From NCBI GenBank assembly GCA_037349315.1, contig JBAIAC010000068.1:22101001-22165000 (forward strand): a DNA stretch of 64,000 nt, written 5' to 3'. Under the pieces are notes generated by a model. It saw only the letters and a list, made by a program, of their open reading frames with translations. It was not told the DNA's origin and ran no database searches. Positions 43,860 through 55,620 of this stretch are shown here, in pieces. The stretch is from Chelydra serpentina (Eukaryota > Chordata > Testudines > Chelydridae). The position numbers and the translations under genes were made by a program. Within the stretch, counting starts at the first letter, position 1. Each line of letters opens with the position of its first letter.

Positions 43860-45830
43860 AGAGACTACAGATGAACTCCTGGGGAAAGAGAACCTAAAGA
43901 AGAAACCTTGGATCATGGAGAAGATTATTGAGTTGTGTGATCAATGAAGGAAGCTAAGAGTGCAAAGGAAGATGGATGAAACTGCAAGAGTGCAATATTC
44001 CCGTATGACACGAGAAATAGAGGAACCGATTAAACTGGTAAAAGAGGATTGGTTTTAACAATAGTCGATACGCAGAACTTTTGCAGCACTAGGAAGACTT
44101 CCAAACCATCAAGACTCTTTCAAAAGTTTTCTCTGGCAGGAAAAACACGATTTCACCCAACACTTTGGGTAAGTATTCCTGGGAAACTGTATCAAATGAG
44201 CAGCATGAATTCTAAGTTGGAAGTGAGGAGATCTATGTGAGAAGCAACTTATCCTAATGAACCTCCTTCTCTGATTGAAGAAGTTGAGGATGCTGTGCAG
44301 ACACTGAAAAGCAAGAGAGCCTTTGGAGTGGATAACATACAAGCAGAACTAAAAAAGTGATGGAGAGGCAGTTATCTGGGTGTACCACAAGCTTGTCTAT
44401 GTGATTTGGGAGTCTGGAAAATAGCCCGAGACTTGGACACAGTCCCTGATGGTTCCTGCTCATAAAAAGGGGGACTTGGCTGTTGTGGAAATTACCATAC
44501 AATCGCATTATTGACATACCCTAGCTTAGGACATCATCCTGAAGAAAACTGTGCCCGAGATAAAGAACTTTCTGGTTGAAGAACAAATCAGGTTTAGACC
44601 CCAAATTGGTACAGCGGAGCAAATTTTCAATCTGTTGTGCAATAAAGTTCTGGAGAAGGATGGGAAGGTGGTCTATTATTTTGAGAATTTTTGCAAAGGT
44701 GTTTGACAACATATGGCACAAACCTCCTTGGGCAATCCAGCAGCTGGTCTGACTCGGTGAAAATGTAATAAGGCTGATATAAAATCTGTCTGAAGCATGA
44801 TGGCTTCAGTGTTTATGCAGCATGAGCAAAGTAGCTGGCTTGGCTTGAGGACAGGTGTCAGATAGGGCTGCTTGCTATCACCAACCCTCTTCAACTGTTA
44901 TGTTGAACAAATCTTAAGAAGAGCCACTGATGGAAACATACAGGAGGGTGTACCCATTGGTGAATGAAAAATTAGTCATCTGTTCCTCGCCAGTAATTTG
45001 GATCTGATTGGATCATTGCAAAAGGAGGTGCAAAAATGGCTAGAAAAAGAATAGTGGTGGAAGTAGAGAAGTTAGATCTAAAGATATCACATTAAAAGAG
45101 AGACAATGATGACATCTGTATGCTAGCCTGAGGAAACCTAGCAGGTACCAGCACTAGCACTAAAGAGCATCCTTGGGTATAATGAAGCTCAAAGAAAAGG
45201 ATGTGGCCATCATTCTTTCTATGGGACCCTCAAATCCTAGTCACACCAAAGTCAATGAGAGCTGAAGATATTCCTATCCAAATACGAGGCACCATTTGGA
45301 GTGTGCTGAGCACATCAAATATGTGGGTAGTAGTACTACAAGGGAGTTTAAGCAGCACTTAGAGATCTGAGATAGCAGCACTCAGTCACATTTCGAGGAG
45401 CAAAGGTATTATCATGAAGTGTAAAATGAAATTGCTGCAGTCTCTTGTCTTCAACACCTTAGTATATGCATGCAAGACATTAAGGAAACAGGATTTTGAG
45501 GCTCTCTGCCTTCAAACTGAAATGCTATTCTTTGCACACTACTAACAAGAAGGTAATCACCTGAATTTACAGCACAACTGGAGTGATACCTGATATCATC
45601 AAGGTGATCTGACAAAAAAACCTTAAGTTTGCAGGAGATGTGGGTCAGAGGAGCAGAGGAAGAATGCCGAAGCAAATGTTTCAGGGACTGGTATCAGGGG
45701 CAGAGGCCACCCATGGTGAATGTGGTTTGACAATGTGGCTGACTGGATGGGATGCGGTATGGCATACTTCTCAACGCTATGTGAAGACAGCAGAACATGG
45801 AGGCAGATTGCTAGCCAACGACTTGTGAGT
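43860..45830 (+). pseudogene. RTE-like LINE reverse transcriptase remnant
   Basis: Across many stops and frameshifts the plus strand shows KKPWIMEKIIELCDQ (near 43898), EEVEDAVQTLKSKRAFGVDN (44278-44337), LVEEQIRFRPQIGTAEQIFN (44572-44631), GVRxGCLLSPTLFNCYVEQI (44852-44914), a box reading FLASNLDLIG in place of FADDIDLIG (44982-45011), LVYACKTL in place of the LYACETW region (near 45460), and RSRGRMPKQMFQG (45652-45690). The two catalytic aspartates of the ADD box are replaced by Ser and Asn, so the enzyme is dead regardless of the stops. Confidence 0.75.
45112..45265. repeat. Direct repeat unit B, inside the LINE
   Basis: Second copy of the unit at 42637-42792, same orientation, 2.5 kb away. 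It lies between LINE segments that read as neighbours (before 'ctgaagatattcctatccaa'), so it interrupts the LINE. No convincing target duplication except a possible 'ctg'. Confidence 0.8.
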
Positions 45831-45835
45831 TGTGG

Positions 45836-47285
45836 GGGCAGAGTGGGGGGTGGCAGAGGGCAGCCGGCTTCAGCAGTGTTACTGAGCATGCTCAGTCCAT
45901 ATGAGCATTATCTATACAAGCCAAGCAGCAAATCTGGGGGCGGGGGCGCATGCCCCTTCTCCACATCGCCTCTGGTTATATGTACTGTTCATTGTGACAT
46001 GACTCTATGGTGCTTTACAATATGAGAGAATGTATGGAGGTATGTGCCTTGGGCCCTCTGAAAGACCACCCTTCCCCTCTACCATTGCTGTGGGAGCTAA
46101 AATTGACAGGAACTCTGGCAGACCCCAGAGTTTAGAGGGAGGAGTGACCTGGGAACAGGCAGATCTTGATAGTGGGCCTCAAGCCACAGAATGATCCACC
46201 ACCAGAATCAGAACAAGCCCTCACCTTACAATACATCTCTTCCCACAGTCCTTACCTCAGAATGGAGTAACAGAATGACCCAGTGACCTTCTCCAGGTAA
46301 ACAGCCACTGAACTGATCCTGCTTGAGACATTGGTTATCACAAGGGAAGAATAGAGTGTTTGTGTCTTTTGTTTAGGCAGCATTAGACATGCCTTATTTA
46401 TGTTTGTGACCCATACTGCGGAGATGGCCACATTAGAAATGCAGAGTCAGATATAGATATTATACTGCCACTTTGCTTTTCAGAGATCATTTAGTTGAAG
46501 ACTATATGGTCAGAAGCAATTCTGGTCTGGTTTTAAATATGCACTAGGACTTTTCTGTAACAAACTATATATATATACACACACACATTTACTTATTGCT
46601 TTTTGCAAAAATAAATAAATAAAGACTGACAATCCGCCCTACCCCCGCATCTCCGCAAACCCTCTTTCTTCCTCAGTTCTCATTGTGATGTATCTCCCTG
46701 TGAAATCCTGCCAGATTATTTAACATCTCTCACTGCTTGATCCTAGGGGCTCAATTTGTTATTTACTGATCCTGCCCTTGTCATTAGCTCTGACCAGAGA
46801 TCAGTTTGCATTATTCTTAGCAGGTTCTCTAACACATCGGTTCTTGAACCAATCACTTACTAGATACATCACTTCTGTCCGTATTTTGGGCTACATGCTT
46901 CAAGTGCTAATGGGCTGGTGATAGCCTAATGACAACTATTATAGTGCCTGCTTTTGCCACAGGAGGAGAAAAGTGTTATATCTTATCAACACTGTATTTA
47001 ATAGATGTAAAGGGTGGATCATCACACATATCTCTGTGCCAGGGCAGAATTATTCCCTCACAGGTGGTGGACCTGTGATTTAAAAATTGCTAACTTTAGT
47101 AACTGCTGTTTAACATTCTCCTGAGATACTAGAGGAATGGAAAGAGTGTTATTACCATATAATAAGACTAAGGTATGTTTCCCCCCCAAAATATAGAACA
47201 GAAATATTACTTGAATACTTCTGCCTTTTCCGCATTATTATTGATAATTAAGTACCATCATCAGGTCAGGCTGGATTATAGCTGG
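45836..47285. other. No recognised feature
   Basis: Contains a (TA)n(CA)n microsatellite at 46567-46588 and an (AAAT)n at 46611-46622. No gene. Confidence 0.45.
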
Positions 47286-47430
47286 ACATTTATTACAGTG
47301 CTATACGTGAGCTGACATGACCATTTACAATAGGTAAAGCCTCCCAAACAAAGAGCAGAATCCCTGCCCAGAAGAGCTTGAAATCTCAATGCATAACCTT
47401 GAACAATTACAGAACAATATAGGAGAGAAA
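47286..47430 (-). repeat. Ancient L2/MIR-type fragment
   Basis: 'aatccctgcccagaagagct', then 'tgaaatctcaatg', matches the repeat at 1237 and 32518. Confidence 0.4.
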
Positions 47431-47700
47431 AAGCTCAGGGTGATCAGCAGCCACTGCACTGTTCATGGTACAGCTGGGTTCCCAGGAGTTTATTATGCAG
47501 GAAAAGGAGGCAGCTTGGCCTTTTTTAGTTGGCAGGCTGGGCCAAGGATCAGTTAGCAATCTGCCGTTGCATGGTAGGGAAGGGGTGAAAAAGTCCAAGG
47601 GATCAGCTCGAGAAAAATATTGGCAGCGAGAGGAGGCGAAAGGCTTGAAAGTGTGTATTCCATGAGCTATCTATTCCCTTGTGTACATTTTGTATTAATA
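47431..47700. other. No recognised feature
   Basis: Nothing defensible seen. Confidence 0.4.
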
Positions 47701-48150
47701 GTTTCGTAGAATTTAAAGCCAGTAGGGGTCATTAGAAGATCTAGTCCAGTGGTTCTCAAAGCCGGTCCACCGCTTGTTCAGGGTAAGCCCCCTGGCGGGT
47801 CGGGCCAGTTTGTGTACCTGCTGCGTCCACAGGTTCAGACGATCGCGGCTTCCACGGGCTGCGGTTCGCCGCTCCAGGCCAATGGGGGCTGCGGGAAGCG
47901 GCGCGGGCAGAGGGATGTGCTGGCCACCCTTCATGCAGCCCCCATTGACCTGGAGTGGTGAACCACAGCCAATGGGAGCCGCGATCTGCCAACCTTCGGA
48001 CACGGCAGGTACACAAACCGGACCGGACTGCCAGGGGCTTTCCCTGAACAAGCGGTGGACCGGCTTTGAGAACCACTGTTCTAGTCTGACTTCCTATCTG
48101 CCACAGGCTATTAAGTCTCACCTATTTATCCCTGTATGGAGCCCAATAAT
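47701..48150 (-). mobile_element. CR1 3' end, split by a hAT element
   Basis: 'gtagaatttaaagccagtag', 'gggtcattagaagatctagt' (before 47747) continues after the insert as 'ctagtctgacttcctatctg' and 'ccacaggctattaa'. This is a reversed CR1 tail with the usual orientation of the terminal octamers. Confidence 0.8.
47747..48078. mobile_element. Nonautonomous hAT transposon in CR1
   Basis: Ends CAGTGGTTCTCAAAGCCGGT and inverted ACCGGCTTTGAGAACCACTG, a near-perfect terminal repeat that continues into long subterminal pairing (CCGCTTGTTCAGGG with CCCTGAACAAGCGG). The octamers ATCTAGTC (47739-47746) and TTCTAGTC (48079-48086) differ by one base. GC-rich, with several spurious frames on both strands. 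Confidence 0.9.
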
Positions 48151-49385
48151 TTGCATCTGGCTAAAATATATCTTCCTTACCTGCCTGTATAACTACCAAT
48201 ATGTTACAAAGCAGCTTCTCTATCCATTGGAACATACCAAGAAGGAAGAAATGAATACAGTCCATCCTACCTGAAAATCATACCGGTATTACCCAAATGT
48301 GTGAAAGAGCTACCAATAACATACCTGTGCTGTGTGCACAAAGTGAATGACACGGGTGCAAAGAAGTGGTTCAATCCTGCTCCCATTGAACAGCAAAATT
48401 TCTATTGCCTAAATAGAAGCAAGGTCAAGCCCTCATACAGTTCTTTGAGTCCTATACAAGGTCGAACTGAGCTCCAGATAACTTTTGTCACTACCAAGAC
48501 TTACTTTGTTGCTTTCAGAACAAGCTGACAAGCACGAAGTGGTGAGCACATCATATCCTGGGATGATGTTTACTTCTGATCTAGAACGGTTTTGATGCAG
48601 ATTGGTAATGACTGAAGTTGGGTGCTCAGAACTTTTTCCCACCGAGTTTCAGAATGCAGGAGGGAGAAGTGTCCCAGTATGAAATGAAGTAATAAAAAGT
48701 ATGTGACATTCTTATTTTGAAATACAGAGCTTATGAAAAATTCAAAAGGTAATGCTTGCCTTTTGTTTGCTGGCAGTGAATCTAGTTTGCAGCTCAAGGA
48801 AAAGGAGATGATTATTTTGGGGTGCTTTAATGTTTTGGAGCTTTTAAGTGGATATAGATTTGTTCTGTCTGTTGTTGATGCACTGGAAGTTCTTGAAGAC
48901 TGATATTGCTCTGCCCATGTTTTATTCAGATTGTCACTTGTAATGAAATAGAATTTAATTTTACTTTCCTAAATGCATTATATTTTTCTCCTCTTACTAT
49001 CAAAAGAGTGTGCAGAGATTTTTATCACTGCTCACAAACATGTGGGTTTTTAAAACAAATGTATGTAAAGAATTAATGCTTTTTTTAAGAGTTGCTTTCA
49101 TTTATTATTTAATTTTATTTTTCCAGTCATAGCAAGAATATGCTTTTTATGAATACCACGGTATACTTAATGCTTAAAGACAATTTACACACTAAAAATA
49201 AATGGTAAAATCCCAGTAGGTTTCAACATGTTGACACATTTTTGATTAAGGATAGTAATGTGGATGACTGCTAACTTTAAAATATGTAAGATGGATATTA
49301 AAAAGTGATCATTAGCAAGAACAGTGTTTGGTAACAGCAGAAAAACAGTCACCTAGAGATTTACACCACTATACCTTTTCTCTTC
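48151..49385. other. No recognised feature
   Basis: AT-rich DNA. A 75-codon open frame at 48301-48528 has no recognisable domain. Confidence 0.45.
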
Positions 49386-49389
49386 AGCC

Positions 49390-49766
49390 CAGGGGTGAAA
49401 GTAAGGCCGTACGGGCACGTCCGGTGTACCGGTAAAAAGTGGCCGCCGGTACCGGCCCATACAGCTGACTTTAAAGCGCTGCCACAGCTTTAATGTCGCT
49501 GCTACTTTTGCGCTCCCCATCGGGGGCCCTGCTGGGTCCCTAGAGGCAGGGCCACCGACCAGTAGGGCAAAAGGAGCAGGTATTGCCCAAAGGTGGCACC
49601 CCGGGGCCAGCAATTTAAAAGGACTCAGGGCTCCAGCCACCGCTGCCACTACCATAGCAGCGACCAGAGCCCCGGCCCTTTAAATCGCAGCTGGAGCCCC
49701 GGGAAATGCGGGCCAGGAAGCCATCCCCCCTGTACCTGTAAGAGAGAAACTTTACTTTCACCCCTG
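49390..49766. mobile_element. hAT-type nonautonomous element
   Basis: Ends CAGGGGTGAAAGTAAGGCC-type (CAGGGGTGAAAGTAAGG) and inverted CTTTACTTTCACCCCTG, typical of a common turtle hAT family. The interior has 'gtaccggtaaaaagtggccg' and GC-rich filler. The flanks CTTCAGCC and CCCACCTC do not match, so the duplication has decayed or the borders are off by a few bases. Confidence 0.7.
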
Positions 49767-49779
49767 CCCACCTCAATAC

Positions 49780-50330
49780 CTTCAGCAGCTCTCTTCTTCT
49801 CCTCCCTTTCTAGGCAGGTTATTGCTAAGGCCTGCCACTTCCTCCTCTACAACATCCATCTGATCTGAAGTCTGTCTCTATCCCTACTGCTAGATAACTT
49901 GGGCATCTCTCACCTGTAATTCCCAGCACTTCCCGGTCCTCACTCCAGCCTGTCCACAATGCAGCTGGTAAACTCATCTTCTCCTCTGCCTCCTCAAATC
50001 TTTTCACTGTTTTCCTATTCAAGCTCATCACCCTTGAAGACACTGAACAATCTCATCCATGCCTGCGTCTTTCTCTCCCTTATTATTATGCTCCTCCTAA
50101 GCTACTTTCTTTAAGGCCTCCCTCATCTCCTCTTCCTACTCTTGGCTTCACCCTTTCTTTCACATGGCTGGAACAGCCATCCACTTATTTATAAAGCACC
50201 TTCTCTGCCTTTCTACAAACCTCTCCTTAATTCCCATTTCTTCCTTTAAGCCATCCTCTGTTAGCGTCCTCACCCCGGTTAACTCCATACCTTCCTGTAC
50301 TGTTGCCTGAGCATGATAGCCTGTATGCAC
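49780..50330 (+). mobile_element. L2-like LINE fragment
   Basis: 'gcagctggtaaactcatctt', 'cctctgcctcctcaaatctt' and later 'aagccatcctctgttagcgt' follow the C-terminal part of L2 ORF2 in its usual pyrimidine-rich form, heavily mutated. Confidence 0.55.
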
Positions 50331-51361
50331 TTACATGATACAGGTATTACTAGATTTCATAACAATCTAGGGTAGCAATTCAGGTTACTTTCATGTTATC
50401 TACAAGTTAACAGGTAAATAGTGGTCTTTCTGCAATGATAGTTCTATGGACCAAATTCTGCCCTTGGTTACACTCAAGCAGCGTTCCACATGAGTCAGAA
50501 TTTGTCCTGTCGTGTATTTGTAAGTAAAACAGAGAAGATCTGATCTCCTTATCTGACTTCCTTTATAATCCTCTTAGGATACAGATGCACCTTCCCGATA
50601 TAAGGAAAGTGAGAAATCTGTAATTCATGACAAATGTATATGGTTAATGCCATCTGATAAAATACAAGTATATAAAGCCAGGACCTGAATACTGACAAGG
50701 ACCTTGAAGCAAAATTCAGTTCTTGTGATGGACAAGCTTTGCCAGGCTTGAGAAATATTATTGTATGGTTAGCAGAGTGGAAGAGCAACAGAAAGATGTA
50801 AAAACCGGAGGAAACAAACCGGAGTGACCTCTGCAGGAAGCTCAACACTCGTTGCAACTCAAAAGATAGATACATGTGCCTTAATTGGATAATTGTGTTC
50901 ATGAAACCAATTAGAATGCAGCTCTGATGCAGCAGTCTACTTTCTCTTCTCTGTCTCTGCTATAGGTATGTAGACCACACCACTTTTCTTGAGGGCTTGC
51001 CGATTTCTTTGTTTTCCCCTACTAAGTCACAACTTTCCCAAAGAGAATTGTTTGGGAACTGTTATTAAAATTCCTTTCTGTTCTCCTAATGAGTAAGACT
51101 CCTGAGACCCCCATGTTTCCCATATGTTAGTGTTAAAAGAATTGCTCCCCTCGGGTTACTATCTCTGCCCTGCCCTCGAGAATACATATCCAGGGGCCCT
51201 GCTTGCCTCTAAACAGGTTTGCTATCTGTGGCAGTTAGAATTGCACTCGCCACCATCCCACCCCCCAGGGAAGTGATCTTGCTCAACCGCCCAAACGAAC
51301 AAAACAATTCTCAGAATTTGCAACCGCTTCCACAGTTAGGTACCAATTTGCTTGCCGAATG
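50331..51361. other. No confident feature
   Basis: A minus-strand frame of 117 codons (50549-50902) has no domain. A 'gaccaaattctgcccttggt' .. 'tcagaatttgtcc' foldback remnant lies at 50449-50510. Confidence 0.4.
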
Positions 51362-52795
51362 ATTCTAGAAATCATAGAATCATAGAGCTGGAAGGGAAGT
51401 CAAGAGGTCTTCAAAGTCAACCCCTTGCACCGAGGTAGGACCAAGTATATCTATACCATTCCTGATAGGTGTTTGTCTAACCGGTTCTTAGAAACTTATG
51501 ATGGGGATTCTACAACCTCCTTTAGAAGCCTGTTCCAGAACTTAACTACCCTTATAATTAGAAATTTTTTCCTAATATCTAACCTAAATCTCCCACTGCA
51601 GGTTAAGACCATTACTTCTTGTCCTACTTTCAGTGGATTGATCACCGTCCTCTTTATAACAACCCTTAACATATTCAAAGATTGTTATTAAGTGTTCCCT
51701 GAGTCTTCTTTTCTCAAGACTAAACATGTCCAGTTTTTTTAACCTTTCCTTATTGGTCAGGTTTTCTAAACCTTGTATCATTTTTGTAGCTCTCTCTTGG
51801 ACTGTCTCCAATCTGGCCACACCTTTTCTAACATGTGGTGCCCAGAAGTGGACACAGTACTTCAGATGAGGCCTCAGCAGTGCCAAGTAGAGTGGGACAA
51901 TTACCTCCCATGTTTTATTTATGACCACAGATGCTGACTTTTATTTTTCCTGCTGAGTGCTCCACCCCCGCTCTGCTCCAATGCCCACCGGACAATTGTG
52001 GCTGGTGGATGCTGAGCACCCCCTATTTTTTTCCGTGGGTGCGTGAGCCCCAGAGCATCCACAGAATCAGCACATATGCTTATGACACTACTCTTAGTAC
52101 ACTCCAGAATTATATTAGCCATTTCCACAGCTGCATCATGTTGTTGGCTCATGTCCACTATAACCCCCAGATCCTTTACTGCCGTACTACTGTCTACCCA
52201 GTTATTCTTAATTTTTTAGTTGTGTGTTTGAGTTTTCCTTCCTAAGTGCGGAGTATTATACTTGAAAATTACACTTGTCTTTATTGAATTTCATCTCATT
52301 GATTTCAGACTAATTCTCTAATTTGTCAAGGTCAGTTCAAATTTTAATCCCCTCCCAATTTGGTATCCTCTGCAGATTTTATAAGCATACTCTCCACACC
52401 TTATCAAACTCATTAATGAAAATATGAATAGTACCAGACCCAGGACTGACCCCTACAGGACCTCACTAGATATGTCACATCTACGGCTTCCCCACCCCCA
52501 CCGCCCCATCCACTAGGCCAGTAGCCCTGGTAAAGAAGGACATTAGATTGGTTTGGCATGATTTTTTTTCTTGACAAATCCATTCTGCCTATGACTTATA
52601 ACCCTATTGGCCTCAAGGTGTTTACACACTGATTGTTTAATAATTTGTTCTAGTACCTTCCCAGGTATCGAAGTCAAGCTGGCTAGTCTATAATTTTCCA
52701 GATCCTCTTTGTTCCTCTTTTTAAATATAGGTACTATGTTTGCCCTTCTACAGTTGTCTGGGATCTGACCTGTCCACTATGAGTTCCAAAATTGC
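51362..52795 (-). mobile_element. CR1 LINE 3' half, reversed, with a small insert
   Basis: Starts at the 3' tail ('aatcatagaatcatagagct') and reads backwards through the C-terminal ORF2 region to the reverse transcriptase fingers ('ttcctctttttaaatatagg', then 'tactatgtttgccctt' near 52735). On the minus strand 51584-51928 encodes PLYLALLRPHLKYCVHFWAP, RLETVQERATKMIQGLE, typical CR1. It abuts a second CR1 in the opposite direction at about 52796. Confidence 0.9.
51927..52079. mobile_element. Small DNA element inserted in CR1
   Basis: About 153 bp of foreign sequence ('acagatgctgacttttattt .. atccacagaatcagcaca') lies between TTATGACC (51919-51926) and TTATGACA (52080-52087), an 8-bp duplication with one mismatch. 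GATGCTGA and TCAGCA-type ends suggest short inverted repeats. The 8-bp duplication fits hAT; the family is not recognised. Confidence 0.65.
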
Positions 52796-54500
52796 TCTGA
52801 AATCAACAAGATAAAATTCAATAAAGAAAAGTACAAAGTACGTCACTTAGGAAGGAAAAATCAAATGTATAATTACAAAGTGGGGAATAACCATGTAAGG
52901 GGTAGCACTGCTGAAAAGGATCTTGGGGTTTGTGACGGGGTTCCCAGAGGGCAACCTGGACTGTGGGACCGCTGAGCCATCTGTTCCACCAACCTGGGCT
53001 GCCTCTCACACTGTGATGCTGTTAGCAAGCTACAAACTCTGACAGGCACTGCACTTACACAGACATCCACAGGCAGGGACACACCCAACTGAGTTACATG
53101 AATGCCTCTCCCAGCCACTCATGAACCAACAACAGAGAGAGGCACCAGCCAATTCTGCCCAGCTCCCCAGCCTTGCACCCCAGAACTCTACCATCTTGCC
53201 CTGGTCAGAAGCCTGACGAGTGTAAGTTCATTATCCTGTCTCCCCCTCCCTCAATGTGGAGAGGACACACACTAGACTTTGTAAACTGAACTGAGATTTC
53301 CCAAGCACTTCAACCAAAACACACTGTTTTAGGTAAAACATAAAACAGATTTATTAACTACAGAAAGATAGAGTTTAAGTGATTATAAGTAGTAAGCATA
53401 GAGATCAAAGTTGGTTACTAAGAAATAAAAGTAAATTTGCAATTTGATTTCTATAAACTAAACAGGATTTGAATCAAGCAGTGTCTCACTCTGATAGATA
53501 GAACAAACAGGTCACAGATCTCTATACACAGGCTGGAACTCTCCTCCAACCCAGGACCACCCTCCCCAGTTCAAAATCTTTGCCCTCCAGATGTGTTTCC
53601 AGGTGTTGAGTTGTGGAGGGAGTGAGGCCAAGTCATGATGTCACTTCCCTCTTTATAGTTTCTTCCAGCTTGCTGGAAAGATCTTTTGCTATGATGCGGG
53701 TCAAGCAGTTTCCATTGTCTGCGTGCTCTCTCTGAGAAGTCTCCCTTGTATACAGTTCCTGGGATAGTGGATTCTCTTTAATGGGCCACCAGCACACCTG
53801 GTTACCCCATTGTTGTACCTGAAAGGCTGGTTATGGGTGTTCCCAACCTCACAAAATATTTCAGTAACACACACATAGCAAAACTTCATAACTCCACATA
53901 CAATTATAGCACACACAATCTAACAGGATAGTAATGATCATCAGATCAAGACTTTTAAAATGATACTTCACAAGGCAACTATACCACTTTGTACAATACA
54001 ATTCATAATTATATGACAGTAGTGAATATGGGAGTTCCGGGGTGCTGCTTTGAGGTACAGAGTGCCACAGGGTTATAGTGGATCACAAATTTAACACAAG
54101 TCAACAATGTGATGCAGCTTTGAGGAAGGCATGTCTAGTCTTGAGAAAAGACTGAGTGGAACCTGATAACAATCCTCAAATATGTTAAGGGGTGTTCTAA
54201 GGAGGATGGTGATCAATTGTTCTCCATGTTCTCTGAAGGTAGGACATGAAGTAAGCGGCTTAATCTGCAGCAAGAGACTTAGGTTAGATATTAGGAAGAA
54301 CTTCCTAACTATAAGTATAATTAAGTGCTGGAATAGATTACCAAAGGACTTTGTAGAATACCCATCATTGGAGGTTTTTAAGAACAGGATGGAAAAATAT
54401 CTGTCAGGGATGGTCTAGGTTTACTTGGTTCTGCCTCAGTGCAGGGGGTTGGATTTATAATCGCTTGAGACCCCTTCCAGTCCTACATTTCTATGAGAGT
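52796..54500 (+). mobile_element. CR1 LINE 3' half, split by a solo LTR
   Basis: Begins in the palm region ('aaattcaataaagaaaagta', then 'cgtcacttaggaagg'), is broken by the LTR at 52931-54069, and continues to the tail ('gttggatttataatcgcttg', then 'catttctatgag'). The frame at 54182-54418 reads RKNFLTISIIKCWNRLPKDF, the CR1 C-terminal region. Together with the previous entry it forms a head-to-head CR1 pair. Confidence 0.9.
52931..54069 (-). mobile_element. Solo LTR in CR1
   Basis: On the minus strand it starts TGTGGCACTCTGTACCTCAA and ends CCCCGTCACA. A perfect GGGTT duplication lies at 52926-52930 and 54070-54074, and removing the LTR restores 'gatcttggggttatagtgga' of CR1. A minus-strand TATAAAG (53651-53658) is followed about 300 bases on by AATAAA (53350-53355), the expected order for an LTR read in this direction. 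Confidence 0.9.
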
Positions 54501-54844
54501 AACTTGATATGTTCACCTGGGATTGCTATGAAAAAGAACAGCAATAATTAATAATAAAAGAAAAATTGAAAAAGTAAAATAAACCAAAAAGGGGAGAGAA
54601 AAGTGGAGCACAGGTGATAAAGCAATGGGAGGAAGGGGTGGGAGGGAAAAATCCTGGTTTGATGGGCTGCTGGGGGAAATAAAGAGGATCAACATCTAAA
54701 GTAAAGATGGGTGAATATTGAGGTATATTTACAGCTTGTATTTATATTGCTGAACCACAAGACATGTGTTAGAAGGTTGAACAAACACAACTCTTCCTGT
54801 CCCCATTGTTCTTTCTTTCTTTTTTTGCCATTTCTTGCTGAGTC
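54501..54844. other. No recognised feature
   Basis: Purine-rich and AT-rich sequence without gene. Confidence 0.4.
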
Positions 54845-54955
54845 ATGGCCTTCCTGGATTGTAAGATCTTTGAGATGGGGACTGCCTTTTATTTGTTTCT
54901 GCAGCTTCCGATAGAATGGGGCTCTGGTCTTGATTAAAGCCTTTTGATGCTACCA
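54845..54955 (+). repeat. MIR/L2-like tail fragment
   Basis: 'gattgtaagatctttgagat', then 'gggactgccttttatttg' and 'aatggggctctggtcttgat', matches the tail module seen in the MIR at 11095-11215. Confidence 0.55.
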
Positions 54956-55429
54956 TCATACCAATGACAACTAAAATAATAAAATAACCCAGACCCACCC
55001 TTCATCCTCCTCTTTTCTTGCCTTTCGTTTCCTTGCTGCCTATCCGCTACCACTCCTAGTGTAAAAGGACCACATTTCCATAAAGGGATCTCCATGATGC
55101 AGCCTCTAATTTTAGACATAATTTTTGCAGAGGCAAATGGTTACAAGTACAAATGATTTAGAGTTAACTATCTGATTTACTGGTGCACATTACAGGCCCT
55201 CTGGGTTTCTGATTATCCAACCTCCACCCAGCCACATTCATTGCTTAGTCTAGTCTGAAATCCTCTCAGCACAGAGTGCCTTTTGCACATGGCTGGCCCC
55301 TTTAAAGAAAGAAACAGATTCCCTTAAACGTTTAAAGCTATGTTTTTTAAATGGAGATACTGATCATTGTTTCTTCAAAGGGGATGAGAGGAGTATAAAC
55401 TGCTCCTCATTCTTTTTATACCCTGAAAA
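54956..55429. other. No recognised feature
   Basis: Nothing defensible seen. Confidence 0.4.
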
Positions 55430-55439
55430 GGCCCATGTA

Positions 55440-55620
55440 TCTTTAAGGCCAGGAGACACGGGTGCAGACATTTCTGTGGTGAGGAGAGACGTGATCCAGG
55501 AGAACAATTTGTTACCAGGAAAAATGGCACAATTGGAATTGGTGGGACGTTACAAGGCCCTTGCACCTTTAGCTAAGGTACACATGGAAACTGGTGATTT
55601 GTAGGCTGAACTGACTGTTG
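55440..55620 (+). pseudogene. Retroelement aspartic protease fragment
   Basis: A D-T-G-A catalytic signature (55455-55466) is followed by D-I-S-V-V and a P-G-K near 55530, then L-V-G and P-L-A, the order seen in retroelement proteases. The frame is cut by a TAG near 55599. Such proteases act as dimers to process the Gag-Pol polyprotein. This copy is incomplete and interrupted. Confidence 0.65.

Larger units (their letters stand above)
43850..45835 (+). mobile_element. RTE-like non-LTR retrotransposon, decayed
   Basis: About 2 kb of LINE sequence with endonuclease-RT linker, reverse transcriptase and C-terminal motifs in order (see next entry). The element is interrupted at 45112-45265 by unit B of the direct repeat. 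The 5' endonuclease and 3' end are not seen. The clade is inferred from motif wording and could be another LINE group. Confidence 0.7.

Noticed and set aside
47756..48274. Frames of 112-166 codons on both strands
   Set aside because: Contained in or started by the hAT element at 47747-48078.
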